Both the position numbers and the translations under genes were made by a program. This document shows, one piece after another, positions 8,693 to 16,829 of a stretch of 50,579 nucleotides of DNA. The stretch comes from Thioalkalivibrio sp. HK1 (GTDB lineage Bacteria; Pseudomonadota; Gammaproteobacteria; HK1): positions 1-50,579 of the forward strand of contig JFBG01000044.1 in NCBI GenBank assembly GCA_000583135.1, written 5' to 3'. Position 1 is the first letter of the stretch; every line of letters starts with the position of its first letter. Below the pieces are notes generated by a model. It searched no databases, was not told the DNA's origin, and saw nothing but the letters and a program-made list of their open reading frames with translations.

Positions 8693-9754
8693 TTACAGGA
8701 GCCGACCGTCCGCGTAGATGCGGGTATGGTCGGGGTCGAAGCGGATGCGGGGGTTCTCCCAGGGGATGGGATCGTCCTCGCCTGCGAGCATCTTGATCCG
8801 ATGATCGCCGCGGCGCAGATCCACGATCTTGTGCCGCCCGATATCGTCGACGTTGACGATCTCCACCGACAGCCCGTCCTCGGCGAAGGTGATGAACTCC
8901 GGTCGCACCCCGAGCTCGAGCGAGCCCGATGCCGATCCGACGGGTTTTTCGGTGATGGTGACGGCCTCGCCATCGAAGATCGCATCGCCTTGGAAGAGCG
9001 AGCAGGGCATCACGTTCATGCCCGGGGAGCCGATGAAATATCCGACGAAGGTATGTTGCGGACGCTCGAAGAGTTCCACCGGGGTGCCGATCTGCACGAC
9101 CTCGCCCTCGGTCATCACCATCACCCGGTCCGCAAACGTCAGGGCTTCGATCTGGTCATGGGTCACGTAGATCATCGTGGTCCCGAAGCGCTGGTGCACT
9201 TCCTTCAACTTGGAGCGCAGCATCCACTTCAAATGCGGGTCGATCACCGTGAGCGGCTCGTCGAACATGATCACGTTGACGTCCGAGCGAACGAGCCCGC
9301 GGCCGAGCGAGATCTTCTGCTTGCCGTCGGCGGTCAGTCCCGTGGCCCGTCGTTCGAGCATGTCGTCGAGATCGAGCATGGCGGCGATCTCGCGCACCCG
9401 AGCGTCCACCTCGGCTTCGGCCATGCCTCGATTTCGCAGCGGGAAGGCGAGATTCTCGTAGACGGTCATCGTGTCGTAGATGACGGGGAACTGGAATACC
9501 TGCGCCACATGGCGGTCGACGGGATCGAGGGCGGTGACATCCTTTCCGTCGAAGAGGATGCGTCCCTCGCTCGGCTGCAACAACCCCGAGACGATGTTCA
9601 GCAGGGTCGACTTCCCGCATCCGGAAGGGCCGAGCAAGGCGTAGGCGCCGCCATCGGCCCATTGCCCGTCAACGCCCTTGAGCGCATAGTCGCTCGGCGA
9701 CGAGGGTGAGTCCGCATAGCTGTGGCGTATCCCGGCCAGCGTGATCTGCGCCAT
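8693..9754 (-). CDS. glpT: Glycerol ABC transporter ATPase GlpT (atypical signature motif)
   Basis: The 353-residue ATPase has Walker A (GPSGCGKST), Q-loop (VFQFPVIYDTMTV), Walker B (VIMFDEPLTVIDP), an H-loop (VTHDQIEAL) and a C-terminal MalK-like OB domain (LGVRPEFITF). The ABC signature, normally LSGGQ, reads LTADGKQKISLGR, so the Ser-Gly-Gly element is replaced. This degeneracy is a known trait of one of the two ATPases of glycerol transporters and suggests an asymmetric GlpS-GlpT dimer with one weakened ATP site. It is 28 bp downstream of glpS and 15 bp upstream of glpP. Confidence 0.9.
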   Translation of the reverse strand: MAQITLAGIRHSYADSPSSPSDYALKGVDGQWADGGAYALLGPSGCGKSTLLNIVSGLLQPSEGRILFDGKDVTALDPVDRHVAQVFQFPVIYDTMTVYENLAFPLRNRGMAEAEVDARVREIAAMLDLDDMLERRATGLTADGKQKISLGRGLVRSDVNVIMFDEPLTVIDPHLKWMLRSKLKEVHQRFGTTMIYVTHDQIEALTFADRVMVMTEGEVVQIGTPVELFERPQHTFVGYFIGSPGMNVMPCSLFQGDAIFDGEAVTITEKPVGSASGSLELGVRPEFITFAEDGLSVEIVNVDDIGRHKIVDLRRGDHRIKMLAGEDDPIPWENPRIRFDPDHTRIYADGRLL

Positions 9755-9782
9755 ATTCCAATCCCCCTCGCCTTGCGACCGC

Positions 9783-10850
9783 TCAGGCGGCGATCAGCGA
9801 TCCGTCGCTTTCGAAGTACATGAATCGGTGCGTTTGGAGATACATCGTTTCGGTCGCACCGATGGCGACGGCATGGACTCCGTGGGACTGCGAGATCCAA
9901 CGATGGCCGCCGATATCGAGGTGGACGATACTCTCGGAGCCGGTCAGCTCGGTTACCAGCACTCGGGCCATGACCTCGATGGAACCCTCCCCCCTTCGCA
10001 TCGGCGTGATATGGTGCGGGCGCAGTCCGACCCGATACTCCCCGTCGGCAAGACCGCAGGTCGCATCGTTCACCGGCCACTTCACGCTCTCGTTCAGATG
10101 GAAGGTATTCCCTTTTTTGGCGACGAGAGCGGTATTGATGGGGGGGTCCGAAAAGATCCGAGCCGTGCGCAGGTCCACGGGATTCCGGTAGACCTCGGCC
10201 GTGGGTCCGAACTGCGCGATGCGTCCTTCATGCAAGGCGGCGGTGAATCCCCCCAAAAGAAGGGCCTCGTGAGGCTCGCTGGTGGCGTAGACCACGATCG
10301 CGCCCTTCTCGGCGAGAATGCTCGGGAGTTCTTGGCGCAGTTCCTCGCGCAGCTTGTAGTCCAAGTTCGCCAAGGGCTCGTCGAGCAGCACCAGGTCCGA
10401 GTCCTTCACCAAAGCGCGGGCGAGGGCGGCGCGTTGCTGCTGCCCTCCCGACAGTTCGGCCGGAAGTCGGTCCAGCATCGGCGAGAGTCGTAAAAGTTCC
10501 GCAGCCTCGGCGACCCGCCTGTCGATCTCCGCCGCCGATACCCTCGCCACCCGCAGCGGCGATGCGATATTTTCGCGAACGGTCAAGTTGGGATAGTTGA
10601 TGAACTGCTGGTAGACCATCGAGATATTGCGCTTTTGCACGGCCACACCGGTTACATCCCGGCCATCGAAGAATACCCGGCCCGAGCTCGGTTTCTCCAA
10701 CCCCGCCATGAGCCGCATGAGCGTGGTTTTTCCGGAAAGCGTGGTCCCCAAGAGGATATTGAAGGCGTTTTTTTCCAAAGAGAGATTCGTCTCGTGGATA
10801 TGGATTTGTCCGCCTTCTTGCTTGACCACGCCTCGAAGCTCGATCGCCAT
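9783..10850 (-). CDS. glpS: Glycerol ABC transporter ATPase GlpS
   Basis: The 355-residue ATPase has a Walker A of G-x4-GKT type (GTTLSGKTT), Q-loop VYQQFINYPNLTV, canonical signature LSGGQQQRAALAR, Walker B LVLLDEPLANLD and a C-terminal regulatory domain (VGLRPHHITPM). The switch region reads VYATSEPHEALLL, so the usual His of THD is replaced by Ser. With GlpT carrying the defective signature, the two subunits complement each other. The start at 10850 is supported by GAGGAC six bases upstream; a longer frame to 10940 is basic and unlike the family. The gap of about 390 bp to glpV contains a strong hairpin. Confidence 0.9.
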   Translation of the reverse strand: MAIELRGVVKQEGGQIHIHETNLSLEKNAFNILLGTTLSGKTTLMRLMAGLEKPSSGRVFFDGRDVTGVAVQKRNISMVYQQFINYPNLTVRENIASPLRVARVSAAEIDRRVAEAAELLRLSPMLDRLPAELSGGQQQRAALARALVKDSDLVLLDEPLANLDYKLREELRQELPSILAEKGAIVVYATSEPHEALLLGGFTAALHEGRIAQFGPTAEVYRNPVDLRTARIFSDPPINTALVAKKGNTFHLNESVKWPVNDATCGLADGEYRVGLRPHHITPMRRGEGSIEVMARVLVTELTGSESIVHLDIGGHRWISQSHGVHAVAIGATETMYLQTHRFMYFESDGSLIAA

Positions 10851-11145
10851 GAAAGTCCTCGTATTCGATTCATCGCCCACTGCCCGGGCGCGCTTTCGAG
10901 ATAATCGTGCGCGCAATGGCAACCGTTTCGGATTGCCCATCGTATCGATGGGGGTTCATGAGCCCTTCGAATCCTCGGTGGCAAGGCGGCGAGGCGGTCA
11001 AAGCATCCTACAAGCCTTGCGCTCGATGAGGAGGAGATCGGCGCTCACGGCTTTTCGATCGAGGGCGCCGGGGCTTCGGTGATTGCATAATATCCGCCGC
11101 CCGAGCTTTCCGGCTCGGTACCCAGACGAGGCCTTCGGGGGGTGC

Positions 11146-11188
11146 CCGGCCCGAGATTGGGGCGCAAGGCGCCCTAAGCTCGGGCCGG
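11146..11188. terminator. Strong hairpin between glpV and glpS
   Basis: A 10-bp outer stem (CCGGCCCGAG with CTCGGGCCGG) encloses a second stem GGGCGC/GCGCCC with loop AAG. There is no U run after it on the minus strand. Lying just after the binding-protein gene, it probably protects the glpV message or attenuates transcription into glpS, as is common between binding-protein and transporter genes. Confidence 0.6.
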
Positions 11189-11238
11189 ATAGGCCGGATA
11201 ACGAAGGGATTTCCTTATTCCTTCGCTTAGTGCTGTTT

Positions 11239-12972
11239 TCAGCTCGCCTGCCAGCGCTTGATGAGCTCGTTGTAATCCACGGTCTTGCCTTGGGGCTTTT
11301 CGTTGCGCTTGTTCTTCGGCGATTCGTCGTCGCTCAGCCACTTCGAGGGGGATTCCTCGGGGTTGAGGCGAGGCCCGCAGCCACCGTAGACATTCGCCCT
11401 TTTATCGGCGGCTTCCATGCGCGCCATGACCTGATCCATCTCCGCCGCAAGGCGATCCATGGCTTGCTGCGGGGTGAAGGCCCCGGAGTTCACATCGCCG
11501 ATTTGCTGCCACCAGAGCTGTGCCAGTTTCGGATAATCGGGCACGTTGATACCCGTCGGGCTCCAGCGCACCCGATCCGGAGAGCGGTAGAACTCGACCA
11601 GCCCGCCCAGCTTGGGAGCCCGCTCGGTGAACGAGGCGTGGCGGATATCGCTATCTCTGATCGGCGTCAGGCCGACATGGGTTTTCTTGAGCGAAACGGT
11701 CTTGGATACCGTGAATTGGGCGTAGAGCCAAGCCGCTTTGCGGCGATCGACCGGAGTGGATTTGAACAGCGTCCACGAACCCGCATCCTGATAGCCGAGT
11801 TTTTGCCCCTCCTCCCAATAAGGACCGTGCGGGGAGGGAGCCATGCGCCACAGCGGATTGCCTTGGTCGTCGACGGTGTTGTTGCCCTCGCTCTTGGGGG
11901 CCACCATCGATGCGGTAAATGCCGTATACCAGAAGATCTGTTGGGCGACATTCCCTTGCGAGAGGGCCGGCAGCGATTGGTAGAAGTCATAGCTCGCAGC
12001 GCCCGGCGGGGCGTATTTGCGCAACCACTCATCCCACTTGCGGATGGCATAAACCGCCGCCGGTCCATTGGTGGCGCCGCCGCGCGATACCGAGGCCCCG
12101 ACCGGATTGCACGAGCCCTCCTCCATACGGATACCCCACTCGTCGACGGGCACCCCGTTGGGCAGACCCTTGCTTCCCGCCCCGGCCATGGAAAGCCAAG
12201 CGTCGGTCATACGCCAGCCGAGGTCGGGGGCGCGCTTGCCGTAGTCCATGTGACCGTAGACGCGCACGCCGTCGATCTCCTTGACATGCTCGGAGAAGAA
12301 CTCCGCGATATCCTCGTAGGCCGACCAGTTCACCGGCACCCCCAGCTCGTAGCCGTAAATCTCCTCGAAGCGTTTTTTCAGATCGGGGCGCGAAAACCAG
12401 TCGTGTCGGAACCAGTAGAGGTTGGCGAATTGCTGATCCGGCAGCTGATAGAGCTTGCCGTCAGGACCGGTGGTGAAGGACTTGCCCATGAAATCATCGA
12501 TATCGAGTGTCGGCAAGGTCACATCCTTGCCTTCCCCGGCCATCCAGTCCGAGAGATTCACCGCCAGCTGCAAGCGAGAATGGGTGCCGATCAGGTCGGA
12601 GTCGTTGATATAGGCGTCGTAGAGGTTGCGCTTGGTCTGCATTTGGGTTTGCACCGCCTGCACGACCTCGCCCTCGCCGAGGAGCTGATGATTCACCTTG
12701 ATGCCGGTGATCGCCTCGAAGGCTTGGGTAAGCGTTTTGGATTCATACTCATGGGTGGGGATGGTTTCGGAGAGAACGTTGATCTCCATCCCCTTGAAGG
12801 GCTCGGCGGCTTCGATGAACCACTGCATTTCGCTCATCTGCTCGTCTTTGGACAAGGTCGATGGCTGGAACTCGCTTTCCACCCACTTCTCGGCCGCGGC
12901 CATATCCGCTTGGGCGCCGAACGCAAGCCCCAGCATTGCGGCCGCAGCGGCGATCGCCAACTGATTCTTCAT
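11239..12972 (-). CDS. glpV: Glycerol ABC transporter periplasmic binding protein GlpV
   Basis: The 577-residue product starts with a clear Sec signal peptide (MKNQLAIAAAAAMLGLAFGAQA), with GGAGG upstream of the ATG at 12972. The mature part is a large family 1 type binding protein: FIEAAEPFKGMEINVLSETIPTHEYESKTL near the N-terminus, QLPDQQFANLYWFRHDWF in the middle, and a C-terminus with CGGCGPRLNPEE... as in GlpV proteins. At nearly 580 residues it is longer than ordinary sugar-binding proteins, which fits GlpV. It is first in the leftward operon and divergent from glpD, with about 360 bp of shared regulatory DNA. Confidence 0.92.
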   Translation of the reverse strand: MKNQLAIAAAAAMLGLAFGAQADMAAAEKWVESEFQPSTLSKDEQMSEMQWFIEAAEPFKGMEINVLSETIPTHEYESKTLTQAFEAITGIKVNHQLLGEGEVVQAVQTQMQTKRNLYDAYINDSDLIGTHSRLQLAVNLSDWMAGEGKDVTLPTLDIDDFMGKSFTTGPDGKLYQLPDQQFANLYWFRHDWFSRPDLKKRFEEIYGYELGVPVNWSAYEDIAEFFSEHVKEIDGVRVYGHMDYGKRAPDLGWRMTDAWLSMAGAGSKGLPNGVPVDEWGIRMEEGSCNPVGASVSRGGATNGPAAVYAIRKWDEWLRKYAPPGAASYDFYQSLPALSQGNVAQQIFWYTAFTASMVAPKSEGNNTVDDQGNPLWRMAPSPHGPYWEEGQKLGYQDAGSWTLFKSTPVDRRKAAWLYAQFTVSKTVSLKKTHVGLTPIRDSDIRHASFTERAPKLGGLVEFYRSPDRVRWSPTGINVPDYPKLAQLWWQQIGDVNSGAFTPQQAMDRLAAEMDQVMARMEAADKRANVYGGCGPRLNPEESPSKWLSDDESPKNKRNEKPQGKTVDYNELIKRWQAS

Positions 12973-13111
12973 GGGTTCTTTCCTCCACAAGATATTTTTC
13001 GAATGATCGTGCGACGGGCTCGTCATTCGCAGTCAAATAACGAGCCTCGTTGCCGTAAAACCGCATCATATTAACCCTTGTTTCGGCCATGGGCACGATT
13101 TTCTATCCGCA

Positions 13112-13167
13112 CGATGTGCGATCGATGTGCGATCGATGCGCGATCAACGAATCGCGATCAACGAATC
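13112..13167. repeat. Short tandem repeats in the glpV-glpD divergent promoter region
   Basis: CGATGTGCGAT occurs twice in tandem from 13112, followed by the variant CGATGCGCGAT, then CAACGAATCGCGAT and a partial second CAACGAATC. The array lies 140-195 bp from each start codon in the only intergenic region shared by glpV and glpD, so it is a candidate binding region for a glycerol regulator; no glpR gene is present in the window. Confidence 0.5.
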
Positions 13168-13331
13168 CCCGCTCGGATTCTTGTTTTAATATCGCCATCG
13201 ATGCGAGTGGGGATGCAAATCACGGCTTTCCGGCAAGGGCTTTGACCCTTGGTCAGGGGAGGGCCTGTCAAGGCAAAGCCTCCCGTTGAATGACGATTTC
13301 AATGACGATCACGCCAAAGCGAAGGAGTGAA

Positions 13332-14942
13332 ATGCGATCGAGAAAGACGAATCTTACGAACCTTGCCGAACGACGCCTCGATGTCTTGATCGTCGGCGGG
13401 GGTATCAACGGGGCCGTCGCCGCCGCCGCTTTGGCTTCGAAGGGAGCCTCGGTGGGGCTGATCGACCGTGGTGATTTCGCGGGGTTTACCAGTCAGCACA
13501 CCTCGAATCTCGCTTGGGGCGGGATCAAATATATGGAGAACTACGAGTTCCCTCTCGTGCGCGATCTATGCCTGTCCCGCAATGCCTTGATCCGTTCCTA
13601 TCCGTCGACGGTGCGCGAGATCCGCTTCTTGACCACGATCCCGCGCGGCTTTCGCCACCGCCCCTTGACGATGTGGCTCGGAGCGTGGGCCTATTGGTTG
13701 ATCGGCAACTGCTTCACCCGACCCCCTCGCCGACTTTCCCGCCGCGCCGTCGAGCGCGAAGAGCCCTTGATCGAGGCCTCGTCGGGAGCGGGTTTCGTCG
13801 AGTACTCGGATGCCTATCTCCATGACAACGATGCCCGTTTCGTTTTCAACTTCGTGCGCACCGCGGTCGATCGAGGGGCGACGGCGATCAACTATGTCGA
13901 ATCGTTGGGTGCCCGATTCGATGGCCACATCTGGCGGACCACGGCCCGGGATGTGGAAAGCGGCAGCGAGTTCGAGATCGAATCCGATATCCTGATCAAT
14001 GCCGCCGGCGCCTTCGCCGACGAGCATAACGACCTCACCGGGGCGCAAAGCGCCCACCGCCATGTCTATTCGAAAGGGGTGCACCTGCTGGTCGAGCGGA
14101 TGACTTGCGAGCGCCGCGTGCTCGCCTTTTTCGCCGACGACGGCCGATTGTTCTTCGTCATCCCCATGGGCCGTCGCACCTGTTTGGGCACCACCGATAC
14201 CCGAGTCGATTCGCCCTGGACCGAAGTCACCGCCGACGATCGACGCTTCATCCTCGACAATATCAATCGGCGCTTGCGCTTGGATCGACCCTTGACGCAA
14301 GCCGACGTGATCGCCGAGCGCTGCGGCGTGCGGCCGCTTGCCATCGCCAAGGGCGAGAAAAACTCGGGCGATTTCCTGCAGATGTCGCGCAAGCACGCCA
14401 TCGACATGGATGCGCAAAGGCGGCATCTGAGCATCTACGGCGGCAAGCTCACCGACTGCATCAATGTCGGCGAGGAAATTTGCGAGCGGGTGCAATCCCT
14501 CAAGGTGAGATTGCCCCGCGCGCGCTATCGGTGGTACGGAGAGCCCGAGGGAAGGGCCAAGGAAGCGTATTTCCGCCAAGCGAAGAGGATGAGCCTCGAT
14601 GCCTTCACCCCGGCGGACTCCTCCGAGGGGCTCACCACCCGCTATTGGCGCCGCTATGGAGCGGCGGCGATCGAATTGTTGGAGCGCATCCAAACCGACC
14701 CCAAAGATGCCCAAGTCCTCATCGAAGGGACCGAGTACACCCGCTGCGAGATCGCCCTCGCCCGGCAGCGGGAGATGATCGTCAAGTTGGAGGATTTTCT
14801 AAGGCGTCGCTCGAAGATCGCGCTGATGATGCGTCGCCACGAGCTACTTGCCGCCGATGGCCTGCAGCATGCGTGCAACGCCCTGTTCGGGGCTACGGCA
14901 CGAGAGCGCTTCGACGAGTACTTCGCCCTCGATGCCCGGTGA
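13332..14942 (+). CDS. glpD: Aerobic glycerol-3-phosphate dehydrogenase
   Basis: The 536-residue FAD enzyme oxidises glycerol 3-phosphate to dihydroxyacetone phosphate at the membrane and reduces quinone. The FAD-binding Rossmann motif is VLIVGGGINGAVAAAAL near residue 19, followed by SQHTSNLAWGGIKYME; GMRRT-like PMGRRTCLGTTDT and IYGGKLTDCINVGEE are later conserved blocks. Start 13332 is chosen because GGAG lies 6 bases upstream; an ATG at 13290 would add 14 residues. It is transcribed away from the glycerol uptake operon, completing the pathway. Confidence 0.93.
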   Translation: MRSRKTNLTNLAERRLDVLIVGGGINGAVAAAALASKGASVGLIDRGDFAGFTSQHTSNLAWGGIKYMENYEFPLVRDLCLSRNALIRSYPSTVREIRFLTTIPRGFRHRPLTMWLGAWAYWLIGNCFTRPPRRLSRRAVEREEPLIEASSGAGFVEYSDAYLHDNDARFVFNFVRTAVDRGATAINYVESLGARFDGHIWRTTARDVESGSEFEIESDILINAAGAFADEHNDLTGAQSAHRHVYSKGVHLLVERMTCERRVLAFFADDGRLFFVIPMGRRTCLGTTDTRVDSPWTEVTADDRRFILDNINRRLRLDRPLTQADVIAERCGVRPLAIAKGEKNSGDFLQMSRKHAIDMDAQRRHLSIYGGKLTDCINVGEEICERVQSLKVRLPRARYRWYGEPEGRAKEAYFRQAKRMSLDAFTPADSSEGLTTRYWRRYGAAAIELLERIQTDPKDAQVLIEGTEYTRCEIALARQREMIVKLEDFLRRRSKIALMMRRHELLAADGLQHACNALFGATARERFDEYFALDAR

Positions 14943-14979
14943 TTCGGATCGATTGGCATCGCCCGTATCCGACGCATGT

Positions 14980-15003
14980 ATTTTTCCCGATGGCGGGAAA
15001 AAT
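14980..15003. terminator. Perfect hairpin downstream of glpD
   Basis: ATTTTTCCCG, loop ATGG, CGGGAAAAAT form a perfect 10-bp stem 38 bp after the glpD stop. There is no trailing U run beyond the stem, so termination may be inefficient or the element may stabilise the mRNA end. Confidence 0.5.
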
Positions 15004-15259
15004 GACGGCCGCGCCAAGTTGACGAAGGTCCTAAGAGCCGAGATCGATATGGAACGCATCGAGCGCTAACGGTCGGTCGTCTCCTTGCCCTTCGAGTGCG
15101 GTAAGCATCGACGGGTAGCTGCCCAAGGTCGTCGACGATCGATGCATTGAAAGCCTAAGGGTGCTCGAGATTCCTCAAGACCGAGCCGATCGATGATGGA
15201 TTGCTTATGGAATCGATATTGTGGTGCCGAATATCAGCCAATTACATTGAAGAAAGGGG

Positions 15260-15288
15260 TTGACAACACTCCCTGGATTTGATAAAGA
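15260..15288 (+). promoter_or_regulatory. Candidate sigma-70 promoter of the Cys-rich protein gene
   Basis: A consensus -35 TTGACA (15260-15265) is followed by an AT-rich -10-like stretch, GATAAA at 15 bp or TAAAGA at 17 bp spacing. The start codon is about 72 bp further on. The perfect -35 and position support it; the -10 is weak. Confidence 0.45.
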
Positions 15289-15359
15289 TAGAGTCAGGTT
15301 TTCGAAACGATGCGTCAATCCACAATCGGCAGTCAGCAACCGGCAAGAGGAACAAGACG

Positions 15360-16607
15360 ATGAAACAATTCATGGCGGTAGGTGCAGCGGTAATGATGCT
15401 CTTCGGCTTCGTCGGGGCGGTTCATGCGGATCCGCAAGAGGCGACAAGTCAAGGCGGAATCGGGTATCAGTCTTCGGTCGAGGAAGAGAGCGGATGGATA
15501 GAAACCACTCCTACGGACAATCCCATATTCCTTGCTCAGCCGACTGGACACGGAGGGTTCTTGCCCCCGCCCCAAGCGGTGGGATCGTGTGAGATTCAAT
15601 GCCGTGATGCGCGCGAAGACGATTACGGCAAGTGTATGAGCGATTGCCAGAACAAAAATAAGGCGAGCGTTGATCAAGACTTCATCGATTGGCTGGATCA
15701 AGTCGCTCCTACGCCCGAGCAAGCCAACGAGTTGTTTGGCGAGCAGTTGGCGACGACGATTTGCGCCAATCTAATCTCCACTCCGAACTTTTGCATGACG
15801 TTCAGCACGTCAAGCGCGGACGGGGCGGTTGAAGAGCAGCCCGCTACTATGCTTGCTCAATTGCCCGAAAAGGGTGAAGATAGCATCGAGACCTGCAAAG
15901 CGGTTTGCGCAGAGGACGATCATAACTGCTTGTCTTGGTGTGAAATGGAAGAGGGATCGGCTTCGGTCGAGCCAACCACACTGATTGCTCAATTGCCCGA
16001 AAAGGGTGAAGATAGCATCGAGACCTGCAAAGCGGTTTGCGCAGAGGACGATCATAACTGCTTGTCTTGGTGTGAAATGGAAGAGGGATCGGCTTCGGTC
16101 GAGCCAACCACACTGATCGCTTCACTCAATTCCTGCGAGCATTGCGCGAAGGAAGACGGGCACGCGCAGCAAGATTGCTATGATACCTGTAAGGCAGCGC
16201 AGCAATCGAGCGCAGCCGAGCAGCCCACGATGATGGCTCGCATCAATTGCGATAAGAATGGCGTCTGCACATCTCCCGGTCAACCAAAACGAGCCGGAGC
16301 CGAGCAGCCCACGATGTTGGCTTCGGATGGTAGTTATGAGCAGTGCAAAGACCACTGCAATAGTCTGGATTGGTATTTGCAAAAGGCTTGTTTCGATAAC
16401 TGCGATCAGAATTATGGCAATCAGGCTTCGCTCGAGGAAAAAACGATGATCGCCGACATCCGCATCGGCGACCCGAAGCCGATTTGCGGCACGGATGCTT
16501 GGGCGTGCTTCAATGGGACGGACGATGAGAGCCCGGCGATTCGAGATGTCGGCATCTTCGGCGTGTTCGCTTCCAACCACGGGTGCTTCCACCCGTCTTG
16601 CGACTAA
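15360..16607 (+). CDS. Secreted modular Cys-rich repeat protein (predicted polyprotein)
   Basis: I do not recognise this protein. It has 415 residues, with GAGGAA upstream of the ATG and a signal peptide cut probably after AVHA (residue 23). It carries 28 cysteines, all in even-numbered clusters: C77-x3-C-x10-C-x3-C96; 135/145; C179-x3-C-x6-C-x3-C194; an identical copy at 223-238; C259-x2-C-x10-C-x3-C277; 297/303; C329-x3-C-x10-C-x3-C348; and 376/383/409/414. The CxxxC...CxxxC spacing is that of two-helix hairpin folds (alpha-hairpinin-like). Modules are separated by a recurring boundary of the form E-x(1-3)-T-[TM]-[LIM]-[LIM]-A: EEQPATMLA, VEPTTLIA (twice), AEQPTMMA, AEQPTMLA and LEEKTMIA. 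I infer an exported precursor that may be cut into several disulfide-rich peptides. No processing or export gene is adjacent. The final module has a decayed relative at 1978-2226. Confidence 0.8.
   Translation: MKQFMAVGAAVMMLFGFVGAVHADPQEATSQGGIGYQSSVEEESGWIETTPTDNPIFLAQPTGHGGFLPPPQAVGSCEIQCRDAREDDYGKCMSDCQNKNKASVDQDFIDWLDQVAPTPEQANELFGEQLATTICANLISTPNFCMTFSTSSADGAVEEQPATMLAQLPEKGEDSIETCKAVCAEDDHNCLSWCEMEEGSASVEPTTLIAQLPEKGEDSIETCKAVCAEDDHNCLSWCEMEEGSASVEPTTLIASLNSCEHCAKEDGHAQQDCYDTCKAAQQSSAAEQPTMMARINCDKNGVCTSPGQPKRAGAEQPTMLASDGSYEQCKDHCNSLDWYLQKACFDNCDQNYGNQASLEEKTMIADIRIGDPKPICGTDAWACFNGTDDESPAIRDVGIFGVFASNHGCFHPSCD
15855..16118 (+). repeat. 132-bp in-frame tandem duplication
   Basis: Bases 15855-15986 and 15987-16118 are essentially identical and encode the same 44 residues (AQLPEKGEDSIETCK... 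to ...VEPTTLI). The near absence of differences points to a very recent duplication of one complete module plus its boundary motif. Confidence 0.95.
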
Positions 16608-16615
16608 CTCGCATC

Positions 16616-16651
16616 CCAATCCCGCCGGGCTCCCCGGCTCGGCGGGATTGG
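16616..16651. terminator. Inverted repeat after the Cys-rich gene
   Basis: CCAATCCCGCC and GGCGGGATTGG form an 11-bp stem around a 14-base GC-rich loop, starting 9 bp after the stop. No U run follows. Confidence 0.55.
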
Positions 16652-16680
16652 TCATCGATGCGGCGACTGCCCAAGTAAAC

Positions 16681-16723
16681 GCAAGCGGGCTCGCTCGATG
16701 ATGGAGCGAGCCCGCTTGCTTTT
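16681..16723 (+). terminator. Rho-independent terminator
   Basis: A perfect 16-bp stem (GCAAGCGGGCTCGCTC with GAGCGAGCCCGCTTGC) has a 7-base loop GATGATG and is followed by TTTT. It ends the message of the Cys-rich protein gene and faces the convergent LacI-type gene. Confidence 0.85.
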
Positions 16724-16829
16724 ATCCGATAGACCCTATCTTTTCTATAGTGCGACCCTATCCGGATCGATCGGCGGCGCATCCCGGCTCGGGGGTTGCG
16801 CCGCGTTTCGATCGGCATATCGATGAAAG

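Noticed and set aside
11083..13074. 663-codon plus-strand frame opposite glpV
   Set aside because: Antisense shadow of glpV, with no start signal or domain.
13566..14714. 382-codon minus-strand frame opposite glpD
   Set aside because: Antisense shadow; glpD is clear.
15855..16118. Possible CRISPR-like array
   Set aside because: Only two units of 132 bp with no spacers, in frame inside a coding sequence.
15810..16125. Minus-strand frames with an internal repeat inside the Cys-rich gene
   Set aside because: The repeat merely mirrors the 132-bp duplication of the plus-strand gene.
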